Assembly: GCA_020161145.1 (NCBI GenBank)
Contig: JAIUPQ010000004.1
Coordinates: 124,001-188,000, forward strand
DNA from: Pseudomonadota bacterium
GTDB lineage: Bacteria > Pseudomonadota > Gammaproteobacteria > Burkholderiales > Burkholderiaceae_C
Direction of reading: 5' to 3'
DNA: 64,000 bases
Positions within the stretch are counted from its first letter, which is position 1; every line of letters begins with the position of its first letter. Below the pieces are notes generated by a model. It was not told where the DNA came from and made no database searches. It worked only from the letters and a program-made list of their open reading frames with translations. Shown piece by piece: positions 50,761-62,153 of this stretch. The translations under genes were made by a program, and so were the position numbers.

Positions 50761-52018
50761 ATGACCGACCTTCCCTATGAGTGGCAAATTGGCTGGCGCT
50801 ACACCCGCGCCGGCCGGGCGGGCCGGCGCAACGGCTTCATCTCGTTCATTTCGCTGATGTCGGTGATCGGCATCGCGCTGGGCGTGGCCGCGCTCATCAT
50901 CGTGCTCAGCGTGATGAACGGCTTTCAAAAAGACGTGCGCGACCGCATGCTGGCCGCCATTGCCCACATCCAGGTGAGCGAGCGCAGCGGCGCCGCCCTG
51001 CCCGACTGGCAGGCCGTGGCCGCCGCCGCCGGGCAAGACCCTGCGGTGCGCGCCGCCGCGCCCTATGTGGAGGCGCAGACGCTGGTGGCGCGGGGCGATT
51101 TGATGCGCGGCACGGTGTTGCGCGGCATCTCGCCGGCCGACGAGCCCGCCGTCACCGACATGGCGGCGCAACTGAAAAAGGACGGCACGCTGGACCAGCT
51201 CACCCCCGGGGGCTGGCGCATCGTGCTGGGCCGTGAGCTGGCGCTGGCGCTGGGCGCCACCCAGGTGGGCGACCAGGTCACCGTCATGGCCCCGGGTGGC
51301 CAGATGACGCCCGCCGGCACGGTGCCGCAGCTCAAGACCTTTACCGTGGCGGGCATCTTCAGCGTGGGCCACTTCGAGTACGACAGCGCGCTGGCGCTGA
51401 TCCACCTGGACGATGCCGCCCGTCTGCTGCGCACCGGCGGCGCCACTGGCGTGCAACTGCGCATCGCCGACGTGCACGCCGCGCGCGAGGTGGGCCAGCG
51501 CCTGGCGCTGGCGCTGGGCCCCGAGGTGGTGGTGCGCGACTGGACGCGGGCCAACCCGGTCTGGTACGACGCGGTGCAGATCGAAAAGCGCATGATGGGC
51601 ATCATCCTCACCCTCATCGTGGCCGTGGCCGCGTTCAACCTGGTCACCACGCTGGTGATGACGGTGACCGACAAGCGCGCCGACATCGCCATCCTGCGCA
51701 CGCTGGGCGCCAGCCCGCGCAGCATCACCGCCATCTTCATCGTGCAAGGCGCCATGGCCGGCTTCATCGGCACGCTGGCGGGCACGGCGCTGGGCCTGGC
51801 GGTGGCCTACAACATCGACGTCATCGTGCCCTTCATCGAGCGCCTGCTGCACACCAGCTTCCTGCCCAGCAGCATCTACGTCATCAGCCACATGCCCAGC
51901 CAGCCGCTGGCCAGCGACATCGTGCCCATCGTGCTGATCTCGCTGACGCTGGCCTTGCTCGCCACCATCTACCCCAGCTGGCGCGCCAGCCGCATCAACC
52001 CGGTGGAGGCGCTGCGCC

Positions 52019-52026
<8 letters not shown>
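50761..52026 (+). CDS. lolC: Lipoprotein-releasing ABC transporter permease LolC
   Basis: LolC (LolC/LolE family) is the permease part of the Lol system, which releases lipoproteins from the inner membrane for transport to the outer membrane. The 421-residue protein has four membrane segments (about 24-50, 275-300, 320-345 and 375-400) around a large periplasmic domain, and begins [17 protein letters not shown]. Its 3' end overlaps lolD by 8 nt. A single permease gene suggests a LolF-like homodimer rather than separate LolC and LolE. Confidence 0.93.
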
Positions 52027-52685
<659 letters not shown>

Positions 52686-52696
<11 letters not shown>

Positions 52697-53495
52697 CACC
52701 CACTGCCACCTGGACGCGCCGGAGTTTGCCGGTGCGGCGGCGGCCGTGGTCGCTCGTGCCCGCGCGGCGGGCGTGACGCAGATGGTGCTGCCCGCCGTGC
52801 ACGGCGCCAGCGGCGAGGCCGTGCGGGCACTGGCCCATGCGCTGGACCTGCACTACGCGCTGGGCATCCATCCGCTCTACGTGCGCCAGGCCGCAGACGA
52901 CGCGCTGGCGGCGCTGACCGCCCAACTGGCCACCCACCGGGCCGACCCGCGCCTGGTGGCCGTGGGTGAGATCGGCCTGGATTTTTTTGTGCCGGGGCAC
53001 GACGTGGCGCGCCAGACCGCGTTCTACGTGGCCCAGCTCAAGCTGGCCCGCGACGCCGGCCTGCCCGTCATCCTGCATGTGCGCAAAAGCGCCGACGCGC
53101 TGCTGGCCGCGCTGCGTCGCGTGCCGGTGGTGGGGGGCATTGCCCACGCCTTCAACGGCTCGCTGCAGCAGGCCACACAGTTCATCGAGCGCGGCTTTGC
53201 GCTGGGCTTTGGCGGCGCGCTGGCCTATGAGCGCGCGCTGCACCTGCGCCGGCTGGCGCAGGCCGTGCCGGCCAGCGCGCTGGTGCTGGAGACCGACGCG
53301 CCGGACATTCCGCCGCCCTGGCTCTACGCCACGGCCGAGGCGCGCGCGCAAGGCGCCCACACCCAGCCCAACGAGCCGGCCGAGTTGCCGCGCATCGCCC
53401 AGACGCTGGCCGGGTTGCGGGGCCTGGCGCTGCCGGATCTGGCGGCCCTGACCACGGCCAATGCACGGCGGGTGCTGCCGGGGTTGGCGGGGTAG
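52686..53495 (+). CDS. tatD: TatD-family metal-dependent DNase
   Basis: This 269-residue protein is a TatD-family hydrolase, expected to be a metal-dependent nuclease. The metal-binding HxH is present at residues 6-8 (VDTHCHLD), with further ligands in AVGEIGLDF (near 96), ILHVRK (near 131), AHAFNG (near 154) and LVLETDAPD (near 197). The TTG start at 52686 is used because it gives the standard beginning; it overlaps lolD by 11 nt. Confidence 0.92.
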
Positions 53496-53498
53496 CGG

Positions 53499-55095
<1,597 letters not shown>

Positions 55096-56154
55096 TCACC
55101 CCCCGATGTAATGCATCTCAATGCGCTGCTCCGGCACCTGCCCCTGGCCGCGCAGCTCGGAATAGCGGTCGTCGCGCGCCTGCCAGAAGGCGGTCAGGTG
55201 GGCGGCCAGCTCGGCGTCGCTGGCGCCGCCGCGCAGCAGGGCGCGCAAGTCGTTGCCCTGGCTGGCGAACAGGCAGCCATAGAGGCGGCCCAGCGCCGAC
55301 AGCCGCACGCGGTTGCAGTCGTGGCAGAAGGCGCGCGTGACGCTGGCGATGAAGCCCACCTCGCCGCCGCCGTCGGCATAGCGCCAGCGCCGGGCCGTCT
55401 CGCCGGGGGCTTGCGCGTCCAGCGGCTCCAGCGGCCATTGCGCGTGCAGGCGCTCGCGCACGGCGTCGGCCGGCAGCACCTGGTCCATGCGCCAGCCGTT
55501 GGTGGTGCCCACGTCCATGAACTCGATGAAGCGCAGCACCGCCTGCGTGCCCCAGCGCGCGCGCACATGGGCCGCCAGCGGCACGATTTCGTGGTCGTTG
55601 ACGCCGCGCTGCACCACCATGTTGAGCTTGATGGGGCCAAAGCCGGCGGCCAGGGCGGCGTCGATGCCGTCCAGCACCTGGGCCACCGGCACGCCCACGT
55701 CGTTGATGCGCTGGAAGAGGGCGTCGTCCAGCGCGTCCACGCTGACGGTCAGCCGGGTGAGGCCGGCCGCACGCAGCGCCGGGGCCTGGCGGGCCAGCAA
55801 GGTGCCGTTGGTGGTCAGGGCGATGTCGGGCGCGCGGCCGGCGTGGGTGCGCAGTGCAGCGAGCTGGGCCACCAGCTCGGGCAGGCCTTTGCGCAGCAGC
55901 GGCTCGCCGCCGGTCAGGCGCAGCTTGTGCACGCCCAGGCTGACGAAGGCGGCCGCGACGCGGGCGGTTTCCTCGTGGCGCAACAGGTCGGCGTGGGGCA
56001 GAAAGCGGTGCGTCTGGCTGAACACGCTCTTGGGCATGCAGTAGCCGCAGCGGAAGTTGCAGCGGTCGGTCACCGAGATGCGCAGGTCGCGCAGCGCACG
56101 GCCACGCGCGTCACGCAACGGCGTGGGGGGTGCTGCCAAGGTATTGCCCGTCAT
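55096..56154 (-). CDS. moaA: GTP 3',8-cyclase MoaA
   Basis: MoaA is the radical SAM enzyme that starts molybdenum cofactor synthesis from GTP. The 352-residue protein has the SAM-cluster cysteines at 32, 36 and 39 (CNFRCGYC), the C-terminal second cluster ([18 protein letters not shown]) and the terminal Gly-Gly required for activity. Its product is needed by enzymes such as the molybdopterin oxidoreductase at 15174. No other moa gene is adjacent. Confidence 0.96.
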   Translation of the reverse strand: MTGNTLAAPPTPLRDARGRALRDLRISVTDRCNFRCGYCMPKSVFSQTHRFLPHADLLRHEETARVAAAFVSLGVHKLRLTGGEPLLRKGLPELVAQLAALRTHAGRAPDIALTTNGTLLARQAPALRAAGLTRLTVSVDALDDALFQRINDVGVPVAQVLDGIDAALAAGFGPIKLNMVVQRGVNDHEIVPLAAHVRARWGTQAVLRFIEFMDVGTTNGWRMDQVLPADAVRERLHAQWPLEPLDAQAPGETARRWRYADGGGEVGFIASVTRAFCHDCNRVRLSALGRLYGCLFASQGNDLRALLRGGASDAELAAHLTAFWQARDDRYSELRGQGQVPEQRIEMHYIGG

Positions 56155-56166
56155 GGGGCAATATTG

Positions 56167-56814
56167 TCAGCGCAGTTGCGGGCTCTGGATCGGCGCCGTG
56201 GCCGTCAAGGGCACGACGGGGATGGGCAGCAGCGGGGCATCGGGCGGCGGCCCGGCGTCGTTCTCGGGCGCGCGGCGGGCGCCGTTGAAGCGCTTGGCCC
56301 AGTAGCTGGCGTTCATGTCGTCCACCCGCACGTGGCTGCCGGTGCGCGGCGAGTGGATGAACTTGCCGTCGCCCACGTAGATGCCGACGTGGGAGAAGGT
56401 GCGGCGCATGGTGTTGAAAAACACCAGGTCGCCCGGGCGCAGGTCGTCGCGGTTGATGCCGATCAGGCTGGACAGCCGCGCCTGCTCATCGGCCCGGCGC
56501 GGCAGCACCAGGCCCAGGCTTTTCTCGAAGATGTGGCGGGTGAAGCCCGAGCAGTCGAAGCCGGTTTCCTCGCTGGTGCCGCCGCGCTTGTAGCGCACGC
56601 CGATGAAGTTCATGGCCGTGAGCACCATGTCCGAGGCCTTGTCGCGCACCTGCTCCAGCAGCGGCGCGCCTTCCAGCGCCAAGCCGCGCTCCTGCAGCAG
56701 GCGCATCACGGCATCGGACGGGGAGGTGGGGGTGTCAGGGGCGGCCCGGACGGCGGGTGCCGTCGCCGCGATCGACAACCCCAGCAACAGGGAGACGAGT
56801 GTCTTTTTCGGCAC
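56167..56814 (-). CDS. NlpC/P60-family peptidoglycan peptidase
   Basis: This 215-residue secreted protein has a signal peptide (about residues 1-24) and an NlpC/P60 (C40) cysteine peptidase domain with Cys88 (FDCSGF), His142 (SHVGIYVG) and His154 (KFIHSP). Such enzymes cut peptide links in the cell wall. A proline-rich tail follows the domain. The start is a GTG at 56814 with no Shine-Dalgarno sequence, very near a predicted transcription start. Confidence 0.9.
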   Translation of the reverse strand: MPKKTLVSLLLGLSIAATAPAVRAAPDTPTSPSDAVMRLLQERGLALEGAPLLEQVRDKASDMVLTAMNFIGVRYKRGGTSEETGFDCSGFTRHIFEKSLGLVLPRRADEQARLSSLIGINRDDLRPGDLVFFNTMRRTFSHVGIYVGDGKFIHSPRTGSHVRVDDMNASYWAKRFNGARRAPENDAGPPPDAPLLPIPVVPLTATAPIQSPQLR

Positions 56815-56820
56815 CGCGCG

Positions 56821-56850
56821 ACTTTAGGTGGGGTGTCACAAAACTGTCAA
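56821..56850 (-). promoter_or_regulatory. Promoter of the NlpC/P60 gene
   Basis: On the minus strand a perfect TTGACA -35 (56845-56850) is followed after 18 nt by TAAAGT (56821-56826). The predicted transcription start falls close to the GTG start codon at 56814, leaving almost no leader. Confidence 0.55.
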
Positions 56851-56888
56851 GGCGAAATCGGCCGGTAAAAGCCAGCTATTTCCGTCAA

Positions 56889-58550
56889 CTACAGAATTTC
56901 AGAGGCGAAGTCCGCCAATCGCGAGCGCTCGCCGCGGGCCAGTGTGATGTGGCCGGCATGCGGCCAGCCCTTGAAACGGTCCACCACATAGGTCAGGCCC
57001 GACGAGCCTTCGGTCAGGTAAGGCGTGTCGATCTGGCTCAGGTTGCCCAGGCAGACGATTTTGGTGCCGGGGCCGGCGCGGGTGATCAGCGTCTTCATCT
57101 GCTTGGGCGTGAGGTTCTGCGCCTCGTCGATGATGACGAACTTGGACAGAAAGGTGCGCCCGCGCATGAAGTTCAGGCTCTTGATCTTGATTTTGCTGCG
57201 CACCAGGTCGTTGGTGGCGGCGCGGCCCCAGTCGCCGGCCGAGCTGTCGCTCTTGGCCAGAAACTCCAGGTTGTCGTCCAGCGCGCCCATCCAGGGGCTC
57301 ATCTTTTCTTCTTCGTTGCCCGGCAGGAAGCCGATGTCCTCGCCCACGGGCACGGTGACGCGGGTGACGATGATTTCGCCGTAGCGCCGCTCGTCCAGCA
57401 CCTGGCTCAGCGCGGCGGCCAGCGTCATCAGCGTCTTGCCGGTGCCGGCGGTGCCGGTGAGGGTGACGAAGTCGCAGTCCGGGTCCATCAAGAGGTTGAG
57501 CGCGAAGTTCTGCTCGCGGTTGCGCGCGGTCACGCCCCAGACGGCGTTCTTGATGTGGGTGTAGTCGCGCAGCGTCTTGAGCACGGCCGTCTTGCCGCCG
57601 TGCTCGACCACCCGGACATACAGCGGCGTCTCGCCCGGCGCCTCCAGGTAGACGAACTGGTTGATCAGCAGCGAGGGCACCAGCGGACCGGCGATGCGGT
57701 AGTAGGTGTGGCCGCCCTGCTGCCAGCTCTCCATGCCCTTGGCATGTTTGGTCCAGAAGTCGGCCGGCAGTGCCTGCAGGCCGGTGTAGAGCAGGTCGCC
57801 GTCTTCCAGCGTGCGGTCGTTGAAATAGTCCTCGGCGGCCAGGCCCAGCGCCCGCGCCTTGATGCGCATGTTGATGTCTTTGGACACCAGCACCACGTCG
57901 CGCCCCGGGTGCTGGGCGCGCAGCGATTGCACGACGCCCAGAATCTGGTTGTCGGCCTTGCCCTGGGGCAGGCCGGCCGGCAGTTGCGTGGGCAGCAGCG
58001 TGGTCTGGAAGTACAGCTTGCCACCGGCCTCGCGGTGGCCGGTCTTGGTCAGCGCAATGCCGTCGGCCGGGTCGCCGTCGGCAGCCAGCGCGTCCAGCTC
58101 GCGGCTGACCTGGCGCACGTTGCGCGCCACCTCGGTCATGCCTTTCTTGTGCCCGTCCAGCTCTTCGAGCGTGATCATGGGCAGGTAGATGTCGTGCTCG
58201 TCGAAGCGGAACAGCGACATCGGGTCGTGCATCAGCACGTTGGTGTCCAGCACGAACAGCTTGGCCGGGCCGCTGGCCTTGCGGGCGGGCTTGCGCGGCG
58301 GGGTGGGCTCGGGCTTGGCGGCCCCGGCGGATTTGGTGGCCTTGGCTGTCTGGCCCGTTGGTGCCACAGGCGCCGGGACAGGCGGTTTCATCAGCAGCGC
58401 GGGCATGGCCGGCTGGGGGGTCTTGGCGGGCGCGGCAGCCGGTGCGGCCACCACGGCCGGCGCGGCCACGGCCACGGGTTTGACGCTGGCCGCGTAGGCC
58501 GAATCAGGCAGGCGGGCGGCGCGACCGCCGGGGGCTTTGGGCAGAGGCAT
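56889..58550 (-). CDS. PIN-PhoH family ATPase
   Basis: This 553-residue protein joins an N-terminal PIN RNase domain (about 97-240: KLFVLDTNVLMHDP, ITLEELDGHKKG) and a PhoH-type ATPase domain (about 340-550, Walker A GTAGTGKTLMTLA near 368, Walker B FVIIDEAQNL near 470). Members are thought to act as RNA helicases/nucleases. An alanine/proline-rich N-terminal stretch of about 90 residues precedes the PIN domain. The peroxiredoxin gene upstream has its own terminator, so this gene probably has its own promoter. Confidence 0.92.
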   Translation of the reverse strand: MPLPKAPGGRAARLPDSAYAASVKPVAVAAPAVVAAPAAAPAKTPQPAMPALLMKPPVPAPVAPTGQTAKATKSAGAAKPEPTPPRKPARKASGPAKLFVLDTNVLMHDPMSLFRFDEHDIYLPMITLEELDGHKKGMTEVARNVRQVSRELDALAADGDPADGIALTKTGHREAGGKLYFQTTLLPTQLPAGLPQGKADNQILGVVQSLRAQHPGRDVVLVSKDINMRIKARALGLAAEDYFNDRTLEDGDLLYTGLQALPADFWTKHAKGMESWQQGGHTYYRIAGPLVPSLLINQFVYLEAPGETPLYVRVVEHGGKTAVLKTLRDYTHIKNAVWGVTARNREQNFALNLLMDPDCDFVTLTGTAGTGKTLMTLAAALSQVLDERRYGEIIVTRVTVPVGEDIGFLPGNEEEKMSPWMGALDDNLEFLAKSDSSAGDWGRAATNDLVRSKIKIKSLNFMRGRTFLSKFVIIDEAQNLTPKQMKTLITRAGPGTKIVCLGNLSQIDTPYLTEGSSGLTYVVDRFKGWPHAGHITLARGERSRLADFASEIL

Positions 58551-58567
58551 GGGGCGAATTCAAAAGC

Positions 58568-58598
58568 AAAAAAGCCGCACCCCGTACAGGGGGCGGCT
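58568..58598 (-). terminator. Rho-independent terminator of the peroxiredoxin gene
   Basis: On the minus strand a GC-rich hairpin (AGCCG-C-CCCC arm, five-base TGTAC loop, GGGG-TG-CGGCT arm, with one bulged base) is followed immediately by a run of six T. It lies 34 nt after the stop codon of the peroxiredoxin gene, between that gene and the PhoH gene. Confidence 0.85.
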
Positions 58599-58631
58599 CG
58601 TGGCAGGCAACAGCGGGGAAGCGGTCACGCC

Positions 58632-59099
58632 CTAGTTCAGGGCCTTGACGGCCTTGAGGACTTCTTCGACGTGGCCCGCGACCTTGATGCCGCGCCACTC
58701 CTGGCGCAGCACGCCATCGGGGCCGATCAGAAAGGTCGAGCGCTCGATGCCCTTGACCTTCTTGCCGTACATGATCTTGTTCTTGACCACGCCGAACAGG
58801 TGGCAGAGCTTCTCTTCGGTGTCGGCAATCAGCTCGAACGGCAGGTCGAGCTTGGCCTTGAAGGCCTCGTGCGAGGCCATGTTGTCGCGCGAGACACCAA
58901 ACACCACGGCATTGGCTTTGACGAAGTGCTTGTGCTGCTCGCGGAACTGCGTGGCTTCGGTGGTACAACCGGGCGTGTTGTCCTTGGGGTAGAAGAACAG
59001 CACGATGGTCTTGCCGGCATAGGCCGCTGGCGTGAACGTCACGCCACCGGTGGCCTGGCCTTCGAGATCGGGGATGGACTTGTTCAATGAGGGCGTCAT
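58632..59099 (-). CDS. bcp: Thioredoxin-dependent peroxiredoxin (Bcp/PrxQ type)
   Basis: This 155-residue protein is a Bcp/PrxQ-type thiol peroxidase. The peroxidatic cysteine is Cys45 (NTPGCTTEA). In E. coli Bcp a resolving cysteine lies five residues later; here that position is threonine, so this protein is either a 1-Cys type or uses another cysteine, such as the one in EEKLCHLF. The ATG at 59099 gives the normal length. A strong terminator follows. Confidence 0.94.
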   Translation of the reverse strand: MTPSLNKSIPDLEGQATGGVTFTPAAYAGKTIVLFFYPKDNTPGCTTEATQFREQHKHFVKANAVVFGVSRDNMASHEAFKAKLDLPFELIADTEEKLCHLFGVVKNKIMYGKKVKGIERSTFLIGPDGVLRQEWRGIKVAGHVEEVLKAVKALN

Positions 59100-59126
59100 G
59101 GGCAGGCTGCGAGCGCTGAAACAGCC

Positions 59127-59143
59127 GGCGATTATAAATCGCC
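59127..59143 (-). promoter_or_regulatory. Inverted repeat with consensus -10 upstream of the peroxiredoxin gene
   Basis: A 7-bp perfect inverted repeat (GGCGATT, ATA, AATCGCC) holds TATAAT on the minus strand (59131-59136), a consensus -10 hexamer. It overlaps the stop codon of the Mth938-like gene. No good -35 was seen at the right distance. It may be a promoter for the peroxiredoxin gene. Confidence 0.4.
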
Positions 59144-59524
59144 AGGGGCACTGCCCTCGACAATGAACGCCCCCACCACCCGCCGCCCTTCGCTGGCCAG
59201 CACGTTGAAGGTGCGCGCGGCAGCGGCGGTGGTCATGCACTCGACGCCGATGCGCGCACCGATGAGCGCGCGCAACTCGCGCGGCGCCACGAAGGCCTGC
59301 CGCTCGCCGGTGCCGATCAGCAGCAACTCGGGCTTCAGGGCCAGCACGGGCGCCAGCGCGTCGGCCGTCACCTCGGCCACGGCGGCCACGGGCCAGGCCA
59401 GCGCTTCGCCCGCCCAGGGCACGATGAGGCTGCCCGCAAACGGCGTCTGATGCACCCAGATGCGGTGGGCCTCCAGGCGGGCGATGGCGTTGGCGCCGGG
59501 CAGCGAGTCGGGCTGGAATTTCAT
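59132..59524 (-). CDS. Mth938-like domain-containing protein (DUF498)
   Basis: The 130-residue protein belongs to the Mth938-like (DUF498) family, related to the NDUFAF3 assembly factor of mitochondrial complex I; the bacterial role is unclear. The core GTGERQAFVAPRELRALI (near 71) is typical. It lies upstream of the peroxiredoxin gene and is divergent from the aminotransferase gene across 70 bp. Confidence 0.88.
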   Translation of the reverse strand: MKFQPDSLPGANAIARLEAHRIWVHQTPFAGSLIVPWAGEALAWPVAAVAEVTADALAPVLALKPELLLIGTGERQAFVAPRELRALIGARIGVECMTTAAAARTFNVLASEGRRVVGAFIVEGSAPGDL

Positions 59525-59594
59525 ATGCGATGATCATTCTCCCACCCCCTTTTTCCGGCGGCGCCGACCCCTTGACGCGCCGCCGGCTGTTTGT

Positions 59595-60827
59595 ATGAGG
59601 CTCATCACCCAATCCCGCAAGCTTGCCGGCGTGTGCTATGACATCCGTGGCCCGGTGCTGGACAAGGCGCGGCAGATGGAGGAGGAGGGGCAGCGCATCA
59701 TCAAGCTCAACATCGGCAACGTGGCCGCCTTCGGGCTGCTGCCGCCCGATGAAATCGTGCAGGACATGATCCGCAACCTGCCTTCGCCCGAGGCGGCCGG
59801 CTACACCGACAGCAAGGGGTTGTTTGCGCCGCGCAAGGCGGTGGTGCATGAGTGCCAGCAAAAAGGCATCGCCGGCGTGACGGTGGACGACGTCTATCTG
59901 GGCAATGGCGTGTCGGAGCTGATCGTGCTGGCGCTGCAGGCGCTGCTGGACGACGGCGACGAGGTGCTGCTGCCCTCGCCCGACTACCCGCTGTACACGG
60001 CGGCGGTGGTGCTGGCCAGCGGCACGCCGGTGCACTACCGCTGTGACGAGGCCAATGGCTGGCTGCCCGATGTGGCCGATTTGCGCGCCCGCGTGACGCC
60101 GCGCACCCGTGCCCTGGTCATCATCAACCCCAACAACCCCACGGGTGCGCTCTACCCGCCCGAGGTGCTGACCGAGATGCTGGCCGTGGCGCGCGAGCAC
60201 GGCCTCGTGGTCATGGCCGACGAGATTTACGACAAAACCCTCTACGACGGCGCCCGTCACACCAGCGTGGCCGCGCTGGCTGACGACGTGCTGGTGCTGA
60301 CGTTTTCCGGCCTGTCCAAGAACTGGCGCGCCTGTGGCTACCGTGCCGGCTGGATGATCGTCTCGGGTGACAAGGCGCCGGCCCGCGACTACATCGCCGG
60401 GCTCAACATGCTGGCCTCGCTGCGGCTGTGCTCCAACACGCCCGGCCAGCTCGCCATCCAGACCGCGCTGGGCGGCTACCAGAGCATCGAGGCGCTGGTG
60501 GGCCCGGGGGGGCGGCTGGCGCACCAGCGCGAGGTGGCCTACGAGCTGCTGACGCAGATCCCGGGCGTCAGCGTGGTCAAGCCGCAGGCCGCGCTCTACT
60601 TCTTCGTGCGGCTGGATCCGGCCATCTACCCCATCGCCGACGATGAGCGCTTTGCCTACGAGCTGCTGGCCGAAGAGAAGGTGCTGATCGTCCAGGGCAC
60701 GGGCTTCAACTGGCCCATGCCCGACCACTTTCGCATCACGTTCCTGCCGAACGTCGATGACTTGCGCGAAGCCATTGCGCGCATCGCCCGCTTTCTGGGC
60801 AAATACCGCGAACGACATCCAAGCTGA
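59595..60827 (+). CDS. alaA: Alanine aminotransferase-like PLP enzyme
   Basis: This 410-residue class I aminotransferase resembles AlaA/AlaC, which exchange amino groups between alanine or other amino acids and 2-oxo acids. Features include NIGNVAAFGLLPPDE (near 39), INPNNPTGALYPP (near 178), and the PLP lysine in SGLSKNWRACGYRAGW (near 241). The ATG at 59595 gives the family start MRLITQSRKLAGVCYDIRGP. hom follows 15 nt downstream. Confidence 0.9.
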   Translation: MRLITQSRKLAGVCYDIRGPVLDKARQMEEEGQRIIKLNIGNVAAFGLLPPDEIVQDMIRNLPSPEAAGYTDSKGLFAPRKAVVHECQQKGIAGVTVDDVYLGNGVSELIVLALQALLDDGDEVLLPSPDYPLYTAAVVLASGTPVHYRCDEANGWLPDVADLRARVTPRTRALVIINPNNPTGALYPPEVLTEMLAVAREHGLVVMADEIYDKTLYDGARHTSVAALADDVLVLTFSGLSKNWRACGYRAGWMIVSGDKAPARDYIAGLNMLASLRLCSNTPGQLAIQTALGGYQSIEALVGPGGRLAHQREVAYELLTQIPGVSVVKPQAALYFFVRLDPAIYPIADDERFAYELLAEEKVLIVQGTGFNWPMPDHFRITFLPNVDDLREAIARIARFLGKYRERHPS

Positions 60828-60842
60828 GGGACTTTGTTGGAC

Positions 60843-62153
60843 ATGAAACCGATCCAAATTGGGCTGCTGGGCCTGGGCACCGTGGGCAGCGGCGTTTTTC
60901 ACGTGCTGACGCGCAACCAGGCCGAGATTCAGCGGCGTGCCGGGCGGGGCATCGCCTTGACGGTGGCCGCGCGGCGTGACCTGGCGGCGGCGCGCGCCAT
61001 CGTGGGCGACGCGGTGCGGCTGGTGACCGACCCCATGGCGGTGGCGCGCGATCCGGCCATCGAAATCGTCGTCGAGTGCATTGGCGGCACCGGCATTGCG
61101 CGCGACGCCGTGATGGCCGCCATCGACAGCGGCAAGCACGTGGTCACCGCCAACAAGGCGCTGCTGGCGCTGCACGGCAACGAGATCTTCGCCGCCGCCC
61201 ACGCCAAAGGCGTGATGGTGGCCTTCGAGGCGGCGGTGGCCGGGGGCATTCCCATCATCAAGGCCTTGCGCGAAGGGCTGACGGCCAACCGCATCGAATG
61301 GGTGGCCGGCATCGTCAACGGCACCACCAACTTCATCCTCACCGAGATGCGCGAGAAGGGCCTGCCCTTCGCCACCGTGCTGGCCGAGGCCCAGCGCCTG
61401 GGCTATGCCGAGGCCGACCCCGCGTTCGACATCGACGGCATCGACGCCGGCCACAAAACGGCCATCATGAGCGCCATCGCCTTCGGCGTGCCGGTGCAGT
61501 TCGACCGCGCCCACGTCGAGGGCATCCGCCAGCTGGAGGCCATCGACATCCGCTACGCCGAGAAGCTGGGCTACCGCATCAAGCTGCTGGGCATCACGCG
61601 GCGGCGGCCCGACGGCATCGAGCTGCGCGTGCACCCCACGCTGGTGCCCATGAAGCGGTTGATCGCCAGCGTCGAAGGGGCCATGAACGCGGTGCTGGTG
61701 CAGGGCGACGCCGTGGGCACCACGCTGTACTACGGCAAGGGCGCAGGCGCCGAGCCCACCGCCTCGGCCGTGGTGGCCGACCTGGTGGACGTGACCCGCC
61801 TGGCCACCGCCGACCCCGACCACCGCGTGCCCCATCTGGCTTTCCAGCCCGGTGCGCTGTCCGATCTGCCGGTGCTGCCCATTGCCGAGGCGCGCACCGC
61901 GTTCTACCTGCGCCTGGCCGTGGCCGACGAGGCCGGCGTGCTGGCCGCCATCACCGGCGTGCTGGCCCAGCATGGCATCTCCATCGACGGCATGCTGCAG
62001 CGCGAAAGTGCCGAGGGCGAACGCCAGACCGACATCGTCATCCTGACCCACGTCACGCGCGAAGGCGCCATGCGCGCGGCCATGACCGAGCTGCAGGCGC
62101 TGCCCACCGTGGTGGCACCCATCGTCAGCCTGCGCAAGGAAGAGCTGGCCTAA
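60843..62153 (+). CDS. hom: Homoserine dehydrogenase
   Basis: Hom reduces aspartate semialdehyde to homoserine, the branch point to threonine and methionine. The 436-residue protein has an NAD(P)-binding N-terminus (IGLLGLGTVGSGVF), the catalytic core (VVTANKALLALHG near 103, EAAVAGGIPIIKALREGL near 131), and a C-terminal ACT domain (about 355-430) for threonine feedback. The ATG at 60843 is used; two in-frame TTG codons lie just upstream. thrC, the usual next gene, is absent. Confidence 0.95.
   Translation: MKPIQIGLLGLGTVGSGVFHVLTRNQAEIQRRAGRGIALTVAARRDLAAARAIVGDAVRLVTDPMAVARDPAIEIVVECIGGTGIARDAVMAAIDSGKHVVTANKALLALHGNEIFAAAHAKGVMVAFEAAVAGGIPIIKALREGLTANRIEWVAGIVNGTTNFILTEMREKGLPFATVLAEAQRLGYAEADPAFDIDGIDAGHKTAIMSAIAFGVPVQFDRAHVEGIRQLEAIDIRYAEKLGYRIKLLGITRRRPDGIELRVHPTLVPMKRLIASVEGAMNAVLVQGDAVGTTLYYGKGAGAEPTASAVVADLVDVTRLATADPDHRVPHLAFQPGALSDLPVLPIAEARTAFYLRLAVADEAGVLAAITGVLAQHGISIDGMLQRESAEGERQTDIVILTHVTREGAMRAAMTELQALPTVVAPIVSLRKEELA

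Noticed and set aside
58632-62051. A minus-strand open frame of 1139 codons that includes the peroxiredoxin gene.
   Set aside because: Most of it is antisense to the aminotransferase and hom genes. Only the last 156 codons, from the ATG at 59099, are a recognisable protein. Long antisense frames are expected at this GC content.
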